The translations under genes and the position numbers were made by a program. From Arenicola marina (lineage: Eukaryota > Annelida > Polychaeta > Arenicolidae), in assembly GCA_964019135.1 (NCBI GenBank), contig OZ025253.1, positions 5,399,059-5,463,058 on the forward strand: 64,000 nt of DNA, in the 5' to 3' direction. Under the pieces are notes generated by a model. That model saw only the letters and a program-made list of their open reading frames with translations, ran no database searches and was not told the DNA's origin. This document shows, piece after piece, positions 44,758 through 58,933 of this stretch (positions within the stretch are counted from its first letter, which is position 1; each line of letters starts with the position of its first letter).

Positions 44758-47700
44758 TATCTTATCAGCCAGCGGGAGGGCAATGAAATGCACACTGACC
44801 CTTATCAGCCACCGGGAGGGAAATGAAATGCAAACTGACTCTTATCAGCCAGAGGGAGGGCAATAAAATGCATACTGACCCTTATCAACCAGCGGAAGGG
44901 CAATGAAAAGCACACTGACCCTTATCAGCCAGCGGGAGGGCAATAAAATGCACGCTGACCCTTATCAGCCAGCCGGAGGGCAGTGAAAAGCATACTGACC
45001 CTTATCAGCCAGCGGGAGGGCAATACAAGGCACAGTGACCCTTATTAGCCAGCGGGAGGGCAATGACATGCACACTGACCCTTATCAGCCAGCGGGAGGG
45101 CAATGAAATGCACACTGACCCTTATTAGCCAGCGGGAGGGCAATACAAGGCACACTGACCCTTATCAGCCAGCGGGAGGGCAATGAAATGCACACTGACC
45201 CTTATCAGCCAGCGGAAGGGCAATGAAAACCATACTGACCCTTATCAGCCATCGGGAGGGCAATACAATGCACACTGACCCTTATCAGACAGCGGGAGGG
45301 CAATGAAATGCACACTGACCCCTATCAGCCAGCGGGAGGGCAATGAAATGCATACTGACCCTTATCAGCCAGCGGGACGGCAACGAAATGCACACTGACC
45401 CTTATCAGCCGGCGGGAGGGCAATACAAGGCACACTGACCTCTATCAGCCAGCGTGAGGGCAATGAAATGCACACTGACCCGCATCAGCCAGAGGGAGGG
45501 CAATGAAATGCATACTGACCCTTATCAGCCAGCGGAAGGGCAATGAAAAGCATACTGACCCTTATCAGCCAGCGGGAGGGCAATGAAATGCACACTGACC
45601 CTTATCAACCAGCGGGAGGGCAATAAAATGCATACTGGCCCTTATCAGCCAGCCGGAGGGCAGTGAAATGCATACTGACCCTTATCAACCAGCGGGAGGG
45701 CAATAAAATACACGCCGACCCTTATCAGCCAGCGGGAGTGCAATGACATGCACACTGACCCTTATCAGCCAGCGGAGGGCAATACAAGGCAGAGTGACCC
45801 TAATGAGCCAGCGGGAGGGCAATGAAATGCACACTAACCCTTATCAGCCAGCGGGAGGGCAATGAAATGCACACTGACCCTTATTAGCCAGCGGGAGGGC
45901 AATACAAGGCACACTGACCCTTATCATCCAGCGGGAGGGCAATGAAATACAGACTGACCCTTATCGGCCAGAGGGAGGGCAATGAAATGCATACTGACAC
46001 TTATCAGCCAGCGGAAGGGCAATGAAAAGCATACTGACCCTTATCAGCCAGCGAGAGGGCAATACAAGGCACACTGACCCTTATAAGCCAGCGGGAGGGC
46101 AAAGAAATGCACACTGACCCTTATCAGCCAGCGGGAGGGCAATGAAATGCACACTGACCCTTATGAGCCAGCAGGACGGCAATGAAATGCACACTGACCC
46201 TTATCAGCCAGCGGGAGGGCAATACAAGGCACACTGACCCTTATCAGCCAGCGGGAGGGCAATGAAATGCACACTGACCCGCAACAGCCAGAGGGAGGGC
46301 AATGAAATGCATACTGACCCTTATCAGCCAGCGGGAGGGCAATGAAATGCACACTGATCCTTATCAGCCAGCGAGAGGGCAATGAAATGCATACTGACGC
46401 TTATGAGCCAGCCGGAGGGCAACGAAATGCATACTGACCCTTATCAGCCAGCGGGAGTGCAATGGAATGCAAACTGACCTTTATCAGCCAGCGGGAGGGC
46501 AATGAAATGCATGCTGACGCTTATCAGCCAGCGGGAGGGCAATGAAATGCATACTGAACCTTATCAGCCAGCGAAAGGGCAATGAAAAGCATACTGACCG
46601 TTATCAGCCAGCGGGAGGGCAATGAAATGCATACTGACGCTTAACAGCCAGAGGGAGGGCAATGAAATGCACACTGACCCTTATCAGCCAGCGGGAGGGC
46701 AATGAAATGCATACTGACCCTTATCAGCCAGCGGGAGGGCAATGAAATGCACACTGACCCTTATCAGCCAGAGGGAGGGCAATGAAATGCATACTGACCC
46801 TTATCAGCCAGCGGGAGGGCAATGAAAAGCATACTGACCCTTATTAGCCAGCGGGAGGGCAATACAAGGCACACTGACCCTTATCAGCCAGCGGGAGGGC
46901 AATGAAATGCACACTGACCCTTATCAGCCAGCGGGAGGGCAATGAAATGCATACTGACCCTTATCAGCCAGCGGGACGGCAATGAAATGCACACTGACCC
47001 TTATCAGCCAGCGGGAGGGCAATACAAGGCACACTGACCCTTATTAGCCAGCGTGAGGGCAACGAAATGCACACTGACCCTTATCAGCCAGAGGGAGGGC
47101 AATGAAATGCATACTGACCCTTATCAGCCAGCGGAAGGGCAATGAAAAGCATAGTGACCCTTATCAGCCAGCGGGAGGGCAATGAAATGCATACTGACGC
47201 TTATCAGCCAGCGGGAGGGCAATGAAATGCACACTGACCCTTATCAGCCAGCGGGAGGGCAATGAAATTCATACTGACGCTTTTCAGCCAGCGGGAGGGC
47301 AATGAAATACATACTGACGCTTATCAGCCAGCGGGAGGGCAATGAAATGCATACTGACCCTTATCAGCCAGCGGGAGTGCAATAGAATGCAAACTGACCT
47401 TTATCAGCCAGCGGGAGGGCAATGAAATGCATACTGACGCTTATCAGCCAGCGGGAGGGCAATGAAATGCATACTGACCCTTATCAGGTAGCGGGAGGGC
47501 AATGACATGCACACTGACCCTTATCAGCCAGCGGGAGGGCAATACAAGGCACACTGACCCTTATCAGCCAGCGGGAGGGCAATAAAATGCACACTGACCC
47601 TTATCAGCCAGCGGGAGGGCAATGAAATGCACACTGACCCTTATCAGCCAGCGGGAGGGCAATGAAATGCATAGTGACCCTTATCAGCCAGCGGGACGGC

Positions 47701-50700
47701 AATGAAATGCACACTGACCCTTACCAGCCAGCGGGAGGGCAATACAAGGCACACTGACCCTTATTAGCCAGCGTGAGGGCAATGAAATGCACACTGACCC
47801 GTATAAGCCAGAGGGAGGGCAATGAAATGCATACTGACCCTTATCAGCCAGCGGAAGGGCAATGAAAAGCATACTGACCCTTATCAGCCAGGGGGAGGGC
47901 AATGAAATGCACACTGACCCTTATCAGCCAGCGGGAGGGCAATGAAATGCACACTGACGCTTATCAGCCAGCGGGAGGGCAATGAAATGCATACTGAACC
48001 TTATCAGCCAGCGAAAGGGCAAAGAAAAGCATACTGACCGTTATCAGCCAGCGGGAGGGCAGTGAAATGCATACTGACGCTTAACAGCCAGCGGGAGGGC
48101 AATGAAATGCACACTGACGCTTATCCGCCAGCGGGAGGGCAATGAAATGCACACTGACCCTTATCAGCCAGAGGGAGGCAATGAAATGCATACTGACCCT
48201 TATCAGCCAGCAGAAGGGCAATACAAGGCACACTGACCCTTATCAGCCAGAGGGAGGGCAATGAAATGCACACTGACCCTTATCAGCCAGCGGGAGGGCA
48301 ATGAAATGCACACTGACCCTTATCAGCCAGCGGGACGGCAATGAAATGCACACTGACCCTTATCAGCCAGCGGGAGGGCAATACAAGGCACACTGACCCT
48401 TATTAGCCAGCGTGAGGGCAATGAAATGCACACTGACCCGTATCAGCCAGAGGGAGGGCAATGAAATGCATACTGACCCTTATCAGCCAGCGGGAGGGCA
48501 ATGAAATGCACACTGACCCTTATCAGCCAGAGGGAGGGCAATGAAATGCATACTGACCCTTATCAGCCAGCGGGAGGGCAATGAAAAGCATACTGACCCT
48601 TATTAGCCAGCGGGAGGGCAATACAAGGCACACTGACCCTTATCAGCCAGCGGGAGGGCAATGAAATGCACACTGACCCTTATCAGCCAGCGGGAAGGCA
48701 ATGAAATGCATACTGACCCTTATCAGCCAGCGGGACGGCAATGAAATGCACACTGACCCTTATCAGCCAGCGGGAGGGCAATACAAGGCACACTGACCCT
48801 TATTAGCCAGCGTGAGGGCAACGAAATGCACACTGACCCTTATCAGCCAGAGGGAGGGCAATGAAATGCATACTGACCCTTATCAGCCAGCGGAAGGGCA
48901 ATGAAAAGCATAGTGACCCTTATCAGCCAGCGGGAGGGCAATGAAATGCATACTGACGCTTATCAGCCAGCGGGAGGGCAATGAAATGCACACTGACCCT
49001 TATCAGCCAGCGGGAGGGCAATGAAATTCATACTGACGCTTTTCAGCCAGCGGGAGGGCAATGAAATACATACTGACGCTTATCAGCCAGCGGGAGGGCA
49101 ATGAAATGCATACTGACCCTTATCAGCCAGCGGGAGTGCAATAGAATGCAAACTGACCTTTATCAGTCAGCGGGAGGGCAATGAAATGCATACTGACGCT
49201 TATCAGCCAGCGGGAGGGCAATGAAATGCATACTGACCCTTATCAGGTAGCGGGAGGGCAATGACATGCACACTGACCCTTATCAGCCAGCGGGAGGGCA
49301 ATACAAGGCACACTGACCCTTATCAGCCAGCGGGAGGGCAATAAAATGCACACTGACCCTTATCAGCCAGCGGGAGGGCAATGAAATGCACACTGACCCT
49401 TATCAGCCAGCGGGAGGGCAATGAAATGCATAGTGACCCTTATCAGCCAGCGGGACGGCAATGAAATGCACACTGACCCTTACCAGCCAGCGGGAGGGCA
49501 ATACAAGGCACACTGACCCTTATTAGCCAGCGTGAGGGCAATGAAATGCACACTGACCCGTATAAGCCAGAGGGAGGGCAATGAAATGCATACTGACCCT
49601 TATCAGCCAGCGGAAGGGCAATGAAATGCATACTGACGCTTATGAGCCAGCCGGAGGGCAACGAAATGCATACTGACCCTTATCAGCCAGCGGGAGTGCA
49701 ATGGAATGCAAACTGACCTTTATCAGCCAGCGGGAGGGCAATGAAATGCATGCTGACGCTTATCAGCCAGCGGGAGGGCAATGAAATGCATACTGAACCT
49801 TATCAGCCAGCGAAAGGGCAATGAAAAGCATACTGACCGTTATCAGCCAGCGGGAGGGCAATGAAATGCATACTGACGCTTAACAGCCAGAGGGAGGGCA
49901 ATGAAATGCACACTGACCCTTATCAGCCAGCAGAAGGGCAATACAAGGCACACTGACCCTTATCAGCCAGAGGGAGGGCAATGAAATGCACACTGACCCT
50001 TATCAGCCAGCGGGAGGGCAATGAAATGCACACTGACCCTTATCAGCCAGCGGGACGGCAATGAAATGCACACTGACCCTTATCAGCCAGCGGGAGGGCA
50101 ATACAAGGCACACTGACCCTTATTAGCCAGCGTGAGGGCAATGAAATGCACACTGACCCGTATCAGCCAGAGGGAGGGCAATGAAATGCATACTGACCCT
50201 TATCAGCCAGCGGAAGGGCAATGAAAAGCATACTGACCCTTATCAGCCAGCGGGAGGGCAATGAAATGCATACTGACGCTTATCAGCCAGCGGGAGGGCA
50301 ATGAAATGCACACTGACCCTTATCAGCCAGCGGGAGGGCAATGAAATGCATACTGACGTTTATCAGCCAGCGGGAGGGCAAAGAAATACATACTGACGCT
50401 TATGAGCCAGCGGGAGGGCAATGAAATGCATACGGACCCTTATCAGGCAGCGGGAGTGCAATAGAATGCAAACTGACCTTTATCAGCCAGCGGGAGGGCA
50501 ACGAAATGCATACTGACGCTTATCAGCCAGCGGGAGAGCAATGAAATGCATACTGACCCTTATCAGGTAGCGGGAGGGCAATGATATGCACACTGACCCT
50601 TATCAGCCAGCGGGAGGGCAATACAATGCACACTGACCCTTATCAGCCAGCGGGAGGGCAATACAAAGCACACTGACCCTTATCAGCCAGCGGGAGGGCA

Positions 50701-53700
50701 ACGAAATGCACACTGACCCTTATCAGCCAGCGGGAGGGCAATGAAATGCACACTGACCCTTATTAGCCAGCGTGAGGGCAATGAAATGCACACTGACCCG
50801 TATAAACCAGAGGGAGGGCAATGAAATGCATACTGACCCTTATCAGCCAGCGGGAGGGCAACGAAATGCACACTGACCCTTATCAGCCAGCGGGAGGGCA
50901 ATGAAATGCACACTGACCCTTATTAGCCAGCGTGAGGGCAATGAAATGCACACGGACCCGTATAAACCAGAGGGAGGGCAATGAAATGCATACTGACCCC
51001 TATCAGCCAGAGGGAGGGCAATGAAATGCACACTGACCCTTATCAGCCAGCGGGAGGGCAATGAAATGCACACTGACGCTTATCAGCCAGCGGGAGGGCA
51101 ATGAAATGCACACTGACGCTTATCAGCCAGCGGGAGGGCAATGAAATGCATACTGAACCTTATCAGCCAGCGAAAGGGGCAAAGAAAAGCATACTGACCG
51201 TTATCAGCCAGCGGGAGGGCAGTGAAATGCATACTGACGCTTAACAGCCAGCGGGAGGGCAATGAAATGCACACTGACGCTTATCAGCCAGCGGAAGGGC
51301 AATGAAAACCATACTGACCCTTATCAGCCAGCGGGAGGGCAATGAAATGCATACTGAACCTTATCAGCCAGCGAAAGGGGCAAAGAAAAGCATACTGACC
51401 GTTATCAGCCAGCGGGAGGGCAGTGAAATGCATACTGACGCTTAACAGCCAGCGGGAGGGCAATGAAATGCATACCGACCCTTATCAGCCAGCGGGAGGG
51501 CAATGCAAGGCACACTGACCCTTATCAGCCAGCGGGAGGGCAATGAAAACCATACTGACCCTTACCAGCCAGCGGGAGGGCAATACAAGGCACACTGACC
51601 CTTATCAGCCAGCGGGACGGCAATGAAATGCACACTGACCGTTATCAGCCAGCGGGAGGGCAATGAAATGCATACTGACCCTTATCAGCCATCAGAAGGG
51701 CAATGAAATGCACACTGACCCTTATCAGCCAGCGGGACGGCAATGAAATGCACACTGACCCTTATCAGCCAGCGGGAGGGCAATACAAGGCACACTGACC
51801 CTTATTAGCCAGCGTGAGGGCAATGAAATGCACACTGACCCGTATCAGCCAGAGGGAGGGCAATGAAATGCATACTGACCCTTATCAGCCAGCGGAAGGG
51901 CAATGAAAAGCATACTGACCCTTATCAGCCAACGGGAGGGCAATGAAATGCATACTGACGCTTATCAGCCAGCGGGAGGGCAATGAAATGCACACTGACC
52001 CTTATCAGCCAGCGGGAGGGCAATGAAATGCATACTGACGCTTATCAGCCAGCGGGAGGGCAATGAAATACATACTGACGCTTATGAGCCAGCGGGAGGG
52101 CAATGAAATGCATACGGACCCTTATCAGCCAGCGGGAGTGCAATAGAATGCAAACTGACCTTTATCAGCCAGCGGGAGGGCAATGAAATGCATACTGACG
52201 CTTATCAGCCAGCGGGAGAGCAATGAAATGCATACTGACCCTTATCAGGTAGCGGGAGGGCAATGACATGCACACTGACCCTTATCAGCCAGCGGGAGGG
52301 CAATACAAGGCATACTGACCCTTATTAGGCAGCGGGTGGGCAATGAAATGCACACTGACCATTATCAGCCAGCGGGAGGGCAATGAAATGCACACTGACC
52401 CTTACCAGCCAGCGGGAGGGCAACGAAATGCACACTGACCCTTATCAGCCAGCGGGAGGGCAATACAAGGCACACTGACCCTTATCAGCCAGCGGGAGGG
52501 CAACGAAATGCACACTGACCCTTATCAGCCAGCGGGAGGGCAATGAAATGCACACTGACCCTTATCAGCCAGCGGGAGGGCAATGAAATGCACACTTACC
52601 CTTATCAGCCAGCGGGAGGGCAACGAAATGCACACTGACCCTTATCAGCCAGCGGGAGGGCAATACAAGGCACACTGACCCTTATCAGCCAACGGGAGGG
52701 CAATGAAATGCATACTGTCCCTTATCAGCCAGCGGGACGGCAATGAAATACACACTGACCCTTACCAGCCAGCGGGAGGGCAATACAAGGCACACTGACT
52801 CTTATTAGCCAGCGTGAGGGCAATGAAATGCACACTGACCCGTATCAGCCAGAGAGAGGGCAATGAAATGCATACTGATCCTTATCAGCCAGCGGGAGGG
52901 CAATGAAATGCATACTGACGCTTATCAGCCAGCGGGAGGGCAATGAAATGCACACTGACCCTTATCAGCCAGCGGGAGGGCAATGAAATGCACACTGACG
53001 CTTATCAGCCAGCGGGAGGGCAATGAAATGCATACTGACACTTATGAGCCAGCGGGAGGGCAATGAAATGCATACTGACCCTTATCAGCCAGCGGGAGTG
53101 CAATAGAATGCAAACTGACCTTTATCAGCCAGCGGGAGGGCAATGAAATGCACACTGACGCTTATCAGCCAGCGGGAGGGCAATGAAATGCATACTGACA
53201 CTTATGAGCCAGCGGGAGGGCAATGAAATGCATACTGACCCTTATCAGCCAGCGGGAGTGCAATAGAATGCAAACTGACCTTTATCAGCCAGCGGGAGGG
53301 CAATGAAATGCACACTGACGCTTATCAGCCAGCGGGAGGGCAGTACAAGGCACACTGACCCTTATTAGCCAGCGGGAGGGCAATGAAATGCACACTGACC
53401 CTTATCAGCCAGAGGGAGGGCAATACAAGGCACACTGACCCTTATCAGCCAGTGGGAGGGCAATGAAATGAACACAGACCCGTATCAGCCAGAGGGAGGG
53501 CAATGAAATGCATACTGACCCTTATCAACCAGCGGAAGGGCAATGAAAAGCATACTGACCCTTATCAGCCAGCGGGAGGGCAATAAAATGCACGCTGACC
53601 CTTATCAGCCAGCGGGAGGGCAGTGAAACGCATACTGACCCTTATCAGCCAGTGGGAGGGCAATGAAATGCACACTGACCCTTATCAGCCGGCGGGAGGG

Positions 53701-56700
53701 CAATGAAATGCACACTGACCCTTATGAGCCAGCGGGACGGCAATGAAATGCACACTGACCCTTATCAGCCAGCCGGAGAGCAATACAAGGCACACTGACC
53801 CTTATCAGCCAGCGGGAGGGCAATACAAGGCACAGTGACCCTTATCAGCCAGCGGGAGGGCAATGAAATGCATACTGACCCTTATCAGCCAGCGGGAGGG
53901 CAATGAAATGCACACTGACCCTTATCAGCTAGCTGGAGGGCAATGAAATGCATACTGACCCTTATCAGCCAGCGGGACGGCAATGAAATGCACACTGACC
54001 CTTACTAGCCAGCGGGAGGGCAATGAAATGCATACTGACGCTTATCAGCCAGCGGGAGGGCAATACAAGGCACACTGACCCTTATTAGCCAGCGGGAGGG
54101 CAATGAAATGCACACTGACCCTTATCAGCCAGAGGGAGGGCAATGAAATGCACACTGACCCTTATCAGCCAGCGGAAGGGCAATGAAAAGCATACTGACC
54201 CTTATCAGCCAGCGGGAGGGCAATGAAATGCACACTGACCCTTATCAACCAGCGGAAGGGCAATGAAAAGCATACTGACCCTTATCAGCCAGCGGGAGGG
54301 CAATAAAATGCACGCTGACCCTTATCAGCCAGCCGGAGGGCAGTGAAACGCATACTGACCCTTATCAGCCAGTGGGAGGGCAATGAAATGCACACTGACC
54401 CTTATCAGCCAGCGGGAGGGCAATGACATGCACACTGACCCTTATCAGCCAGCGGGAGAGCAATACAAGGCAGAGTGAACCTTATTAGCCAGCGGGAGGG
54501 CAATGAAATGCTCACTGACTCTTATCAGCCAGCGGGAGGGCAATGAAATGCACACTGACCCTTATCAGCCAGTGGGAGGCCATTACAAGGCACACTGACC
54601 GTTATAGGGCCAGTGGGAGGGCAATGAAATGCACACTGACCCTTATCAGCCAGCGGGAGGGCAATGAAATGCCCACTGACCCTTATCAGCCAGCGGGAGG
54701 GCAATGAAATGCATACTGACCCTTATGTGCCAGCGGGTGGGCAATGAAATGCACACTGACTCTTATCAGCCAGAAGGAGGGCAATGAAAAGCATACTGAC
54801 AATTATCAGCCAGCGGGAGGGCAATACAAGGCACACTGACGCTTATCAGCCAGCGGGAGGGCAATGAAATGCATACTGACCCTTACCAGCCAGCGGAAGG
54901 GCAATGAAAAGCATACTGACCCTTATCAGCCAGCGGGAGGGCAATGAAATGCACACTGACCCTTATCAGCCAGCGGGAGGGCAATGAAATGCATTTTGAC
55001 CCTTATCAGCCAGCGGGAGTGCAATGGAATGCAAACTGACCTTTATCAGCCAGCGGGAGGGCAATGAAATGCATACTGACGCTTATCAGCCAGCGGGTGG
55101 GCAATGAAATCCATACTGACTCTTATGAGCCAGCGGGAGGGCAATGGAATGCATACTGACCCCTATCAGCCAGCGGGAGTGCAATGGAATGCAAACTGAC
55201 CTTTATCAGCCAGCGGGAGGGCAATGAAATGCATACTGACGCTTATCAGCCAACGGGAGGGCAATGAAATGCATACTGACCCTTACCAGCCAGCGGAAGG
55301 GCAATGAAAAGCATACTGACCCTTATGAGCCAGCGGGAGGGCATTGAAATGCACACTGACCCTTATCAGCCAGCGGGAGGGCAATGAAATGCATACTGAC
55401 CCTTATCAGCCCGCGGGAGGGCAATGAAATGCACACTGACCCTTATCAGCCAGAGGGAGGGCAATGGAATGTATACTGACCCTTATCAGCCAGCGGAAGG
55501 GCAATGAAAAGCATACTGACCCTTATCAGCCAGCGGGAGGGCAATAAAAGGCACACTGACCCTTATCAGCCAGCGGGAGGGCAATGAAATGCATACTGAC
55601 CCTTATCAGCCAGCGGGAGGGCAACGGAATGCATACTGACGCTTATCAGCCAGCGGGAGGGCAATGAAATGCACACTGAGCCTTATCAGCCAGCGGGAGG
55701 GCAATGAAATGCATACTGACCCTTATCAGCCAGCGGGAGTGCAATGAAATTCATTCTGACGCTTATGAGCCAGCGGGAGGGCAATGAAATGCACACTGAT
55801 CCTTATCAGCCAGCGGGAGCGCTATGGAATGCAAACTGACCCTTATCAGCCAGCGGGCGGGCAATGAGATGCATACTGACGCTTGTCAGCCAGCGGGAGG
55901 GCAATGAAATACTTATCAGCCAGCGGGAGGGCAATGAAATTCATGCTGACCCTTATCAGCCAGCGGAAGGGCAATGGAATGCATACTGACGCTTATCAGC
56001 CAGCGGGAGGGCAATCAAATGCACACTGACCCTTAGCAGCCAGCGGGAGGGCAATGAAATGCACACTGACCCTTATCAGCCAGCGGGAAGGCAATGAAAT
56101 AAATACTGACCCTTATCAGCCAGCGGGAGGGCAATGAAATGAATACTGACCCTTATCAGCCAGCGGGAGGGCAATGAAATGAATACTGACCCTTATCAGC
56201 CAGCGGGAGGGTAATGAAATGCATATTGACCCTTATCTGCCAGCGGGAGGGCAATGAAATGCACACTGGCCCTTATCAGCCAGCGGGAGGGCAATGAAAT
56301 GCATACTGACCCTTATCAGCCAGCGGGAGTGCAATGAAATTCATTCTGACGCTTATGAGCCAGCGGGAGGGCAATGAAATGCACACTGATCCTTATCAGC
56401 CAGCGGGAGCGCTATGGAATGCAAACTGACCCTTATCAGCCAGCGGGCGGGCAATGAGATGCATACTGACGCTTGTCAGCCAGCGGGAGGGCAATGAAAT
56501 ACTTATCAGCCAGCGGGAGGGCAATGAAATTCATGCTGACCCTTATCAGCCAGCGGAAGGGCAATGGAATGCATACTGACGCTTATCAGCCAGCGGGAGG
56601 GCAATCAAATGCACACTGACCCTTAGCAGCCAGCGGGAGGGCAATGAAATGCACACTGACCCTTATCAGCCAGCGGGAAGGCAATGAAATAAATACTGAC

Positions 56701-58933
56701 CCTTATCAGCCAGCGGGAGGGCAATGAAATGAATACTGACCCTTATCAGCCAGCGGGAGGGCAATGAAATGAATACTGACCCTTATCAGCCAGCGGGAGG
56801 GTAATGAAATGCATATTGACCCTTATCTGCCAGCGGGAGGGCAATGAAATGCACACTGGCCCTTATCAGCCAGCGGGAGGGCAATGAAATGCATACTGAC
56901 CCTTATCAGCCAGCGGGAGTGCAATGGAATGGAAACTGACGCTTACCAGCCAGCGGAAGGGCAATGAAAAGCATACTGACTCTTATCAGCCAGCGGGAGG
57001 GCAATGAAATGCATACTGACGCTTATCAGCCAGCGGGAGGGCAATGAAATGCACACTGACCCTTATCAGCCAGCGGGAGGGCAATGAAATGCACACTGAC
57101 CCTTATCAGCCAGCGGGAGGGCAATGAAATGCATACTGACCCTTATCAGCCAGCGGGAGGGCAATGGAATGCATACTGACGCTTATCAGCCAGCGGGAGG
57201 GCAATGAAATGCACACTGACCCTTATCAGACAGCGGGAGGGCAATGAAATGCATACTGACCCTTATCAGCCAGCGGGAGTGCAATGAAATTCATACTGAC
57301 GCTTATGAGCCCGCGGGAGGGCAATGAAATGCACACTGACCCTTATCAGCCAGCGGGAGTGCTATGGAATGCAAACTGACCCTTATCAGCCAGCGGGATG
57401 GCAATGAAATGCATACTGACGCTTATCAGCCAGCGGGAGGGCAATGAAATACTTATCAGCCAGCGGGAGGGCAATGAAATTCATACTGACACTTATCAGC
57501 CAGCGGAAGGGCAATGGAATGCATACTGACGTTTATCAGCCAGCGGGAGGGCAATGAAATGCACACTGACCCTTATCAGCCAGCGGGAGGGCAAGGAAAT
57601 GAATACTGACCCTTATCAGCCAGCGGGTGGGTAATGAAAGGCATATTGACCCTTATCAGCCAGCGGGAGGGCAATGAAATACACACTGACCCTTATCAGC
57701 CAGCGGGAGGGCAATGAAATGCATACTGACCCTTATCAGCCAGCGGGAGGGCAATGGAATGGCCACTGCCCCTTATCAGCCAGCGGGAGGACAATGAAAT
57801 GCATACGGACTCTTATCAGCCAGCGGAAGGGCAATGAAATGCATACTGACCCTTATCAGCCAGCGGAAGGACAATGAAATGCACACTGACCCTTATCAGC
57901 CAGCGGGAGGGCAATGAAATGCACACTGACCCTTATCAGCCAGCGGGAGGGCAATGAAATGCACACTGACCCTTATCAGCCAGTGGGAGGGCAATGAAAT
58001 GCATACTGACCCTTATCAGCCAGCGGGAGGGCAATGAAATGCATACTGACGCTTATAAGCCAGCGGGAGGGCAATGGAATGCACACTGACCCTTATCAGC
58101 CAGAGGGAGGGCAATGAAATGCACACTGACCCTTATCAGCCAGCGGGAGGGCAATGAAATGCATACTGACCCTTATCAGCCAGCGGGAGGGCAATGAAAT
58201 GCATACTGACCCTTATCAGCTAGCGGGAGGGCAATGAAATGCATACTGACCCTTATCAGCCAGCGGAAGGGTAATGAAAAGCATACTGACCCTTATCAGC
58301 CAGCGGGAGGGCAATGAAATGCATACTGACGCTTATCAGCCAGCGGGAGGGCAATGAAATGCACACTGACCCTTATCAGCCAGCGGGAGGGCAATGAAAT
58401 GCATACTGACCCTTGTCAGCCAGCGGGAGGGCAATGAAATGCATACTGACCCTTATCAGCCAGCGGGAGGGCAATGAAATGCATACTGACCCTTATCAGC
58501 CAGCGGGAGGGCAATGAAATGCACACTGACCCTTATCAGCCAGCGGGAGGGCAATGAAATGCATACTGACCCTTATCAGCCAGCGGAAGGGTAATGAAAA
58601 GCATACTGACCCTTATCAGCCAGCGGGAGGGCAATGAAATGCATACTGACGCTTATCAGCCAGCGGGAGGTCAATGAAATGCACACTGACCCTTATCAGC
58701 CAGCGGGAGGGCAATGAAATGCATACTGACCCTTGTCAGCCAGCGGGAGGGCAATGAAATGCATACTGACCCTTATCAGCCAGCGGGAGGGCAATGAAAT
58801 GCATACTGACCCTTATCAGCCAGCGGGAGGGCAATGCAATGCACACTGACCCTTATCAGCCAGCGGGAAGGCAATGAAATGCAAACTGACCCTTATCAGC
58901 CAGCGGGAGGGCAATGGAATGCACAGTGACCCT
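44758..58933. repeat. 40-bp satellite, array B
   Basis: About 354 copies of the same 40-bp unit as array A, in the same orientation. Both edges are in the window: it begins abruptly after GATAGAAGAAGATTAT and ends in TTAAAGTCAAGC, the same right edge as array A. The variant block of A near 62-551 recurs here at offset 45,221 (e.g. 45,283 and 45,772). Internal duplications include a 590-bp step (from about 55,741 to 56,331) with matching private variants and a 1,759-bp step (from 47,262 to 49,021). No gene is supported inside. Confidence 0.97.
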
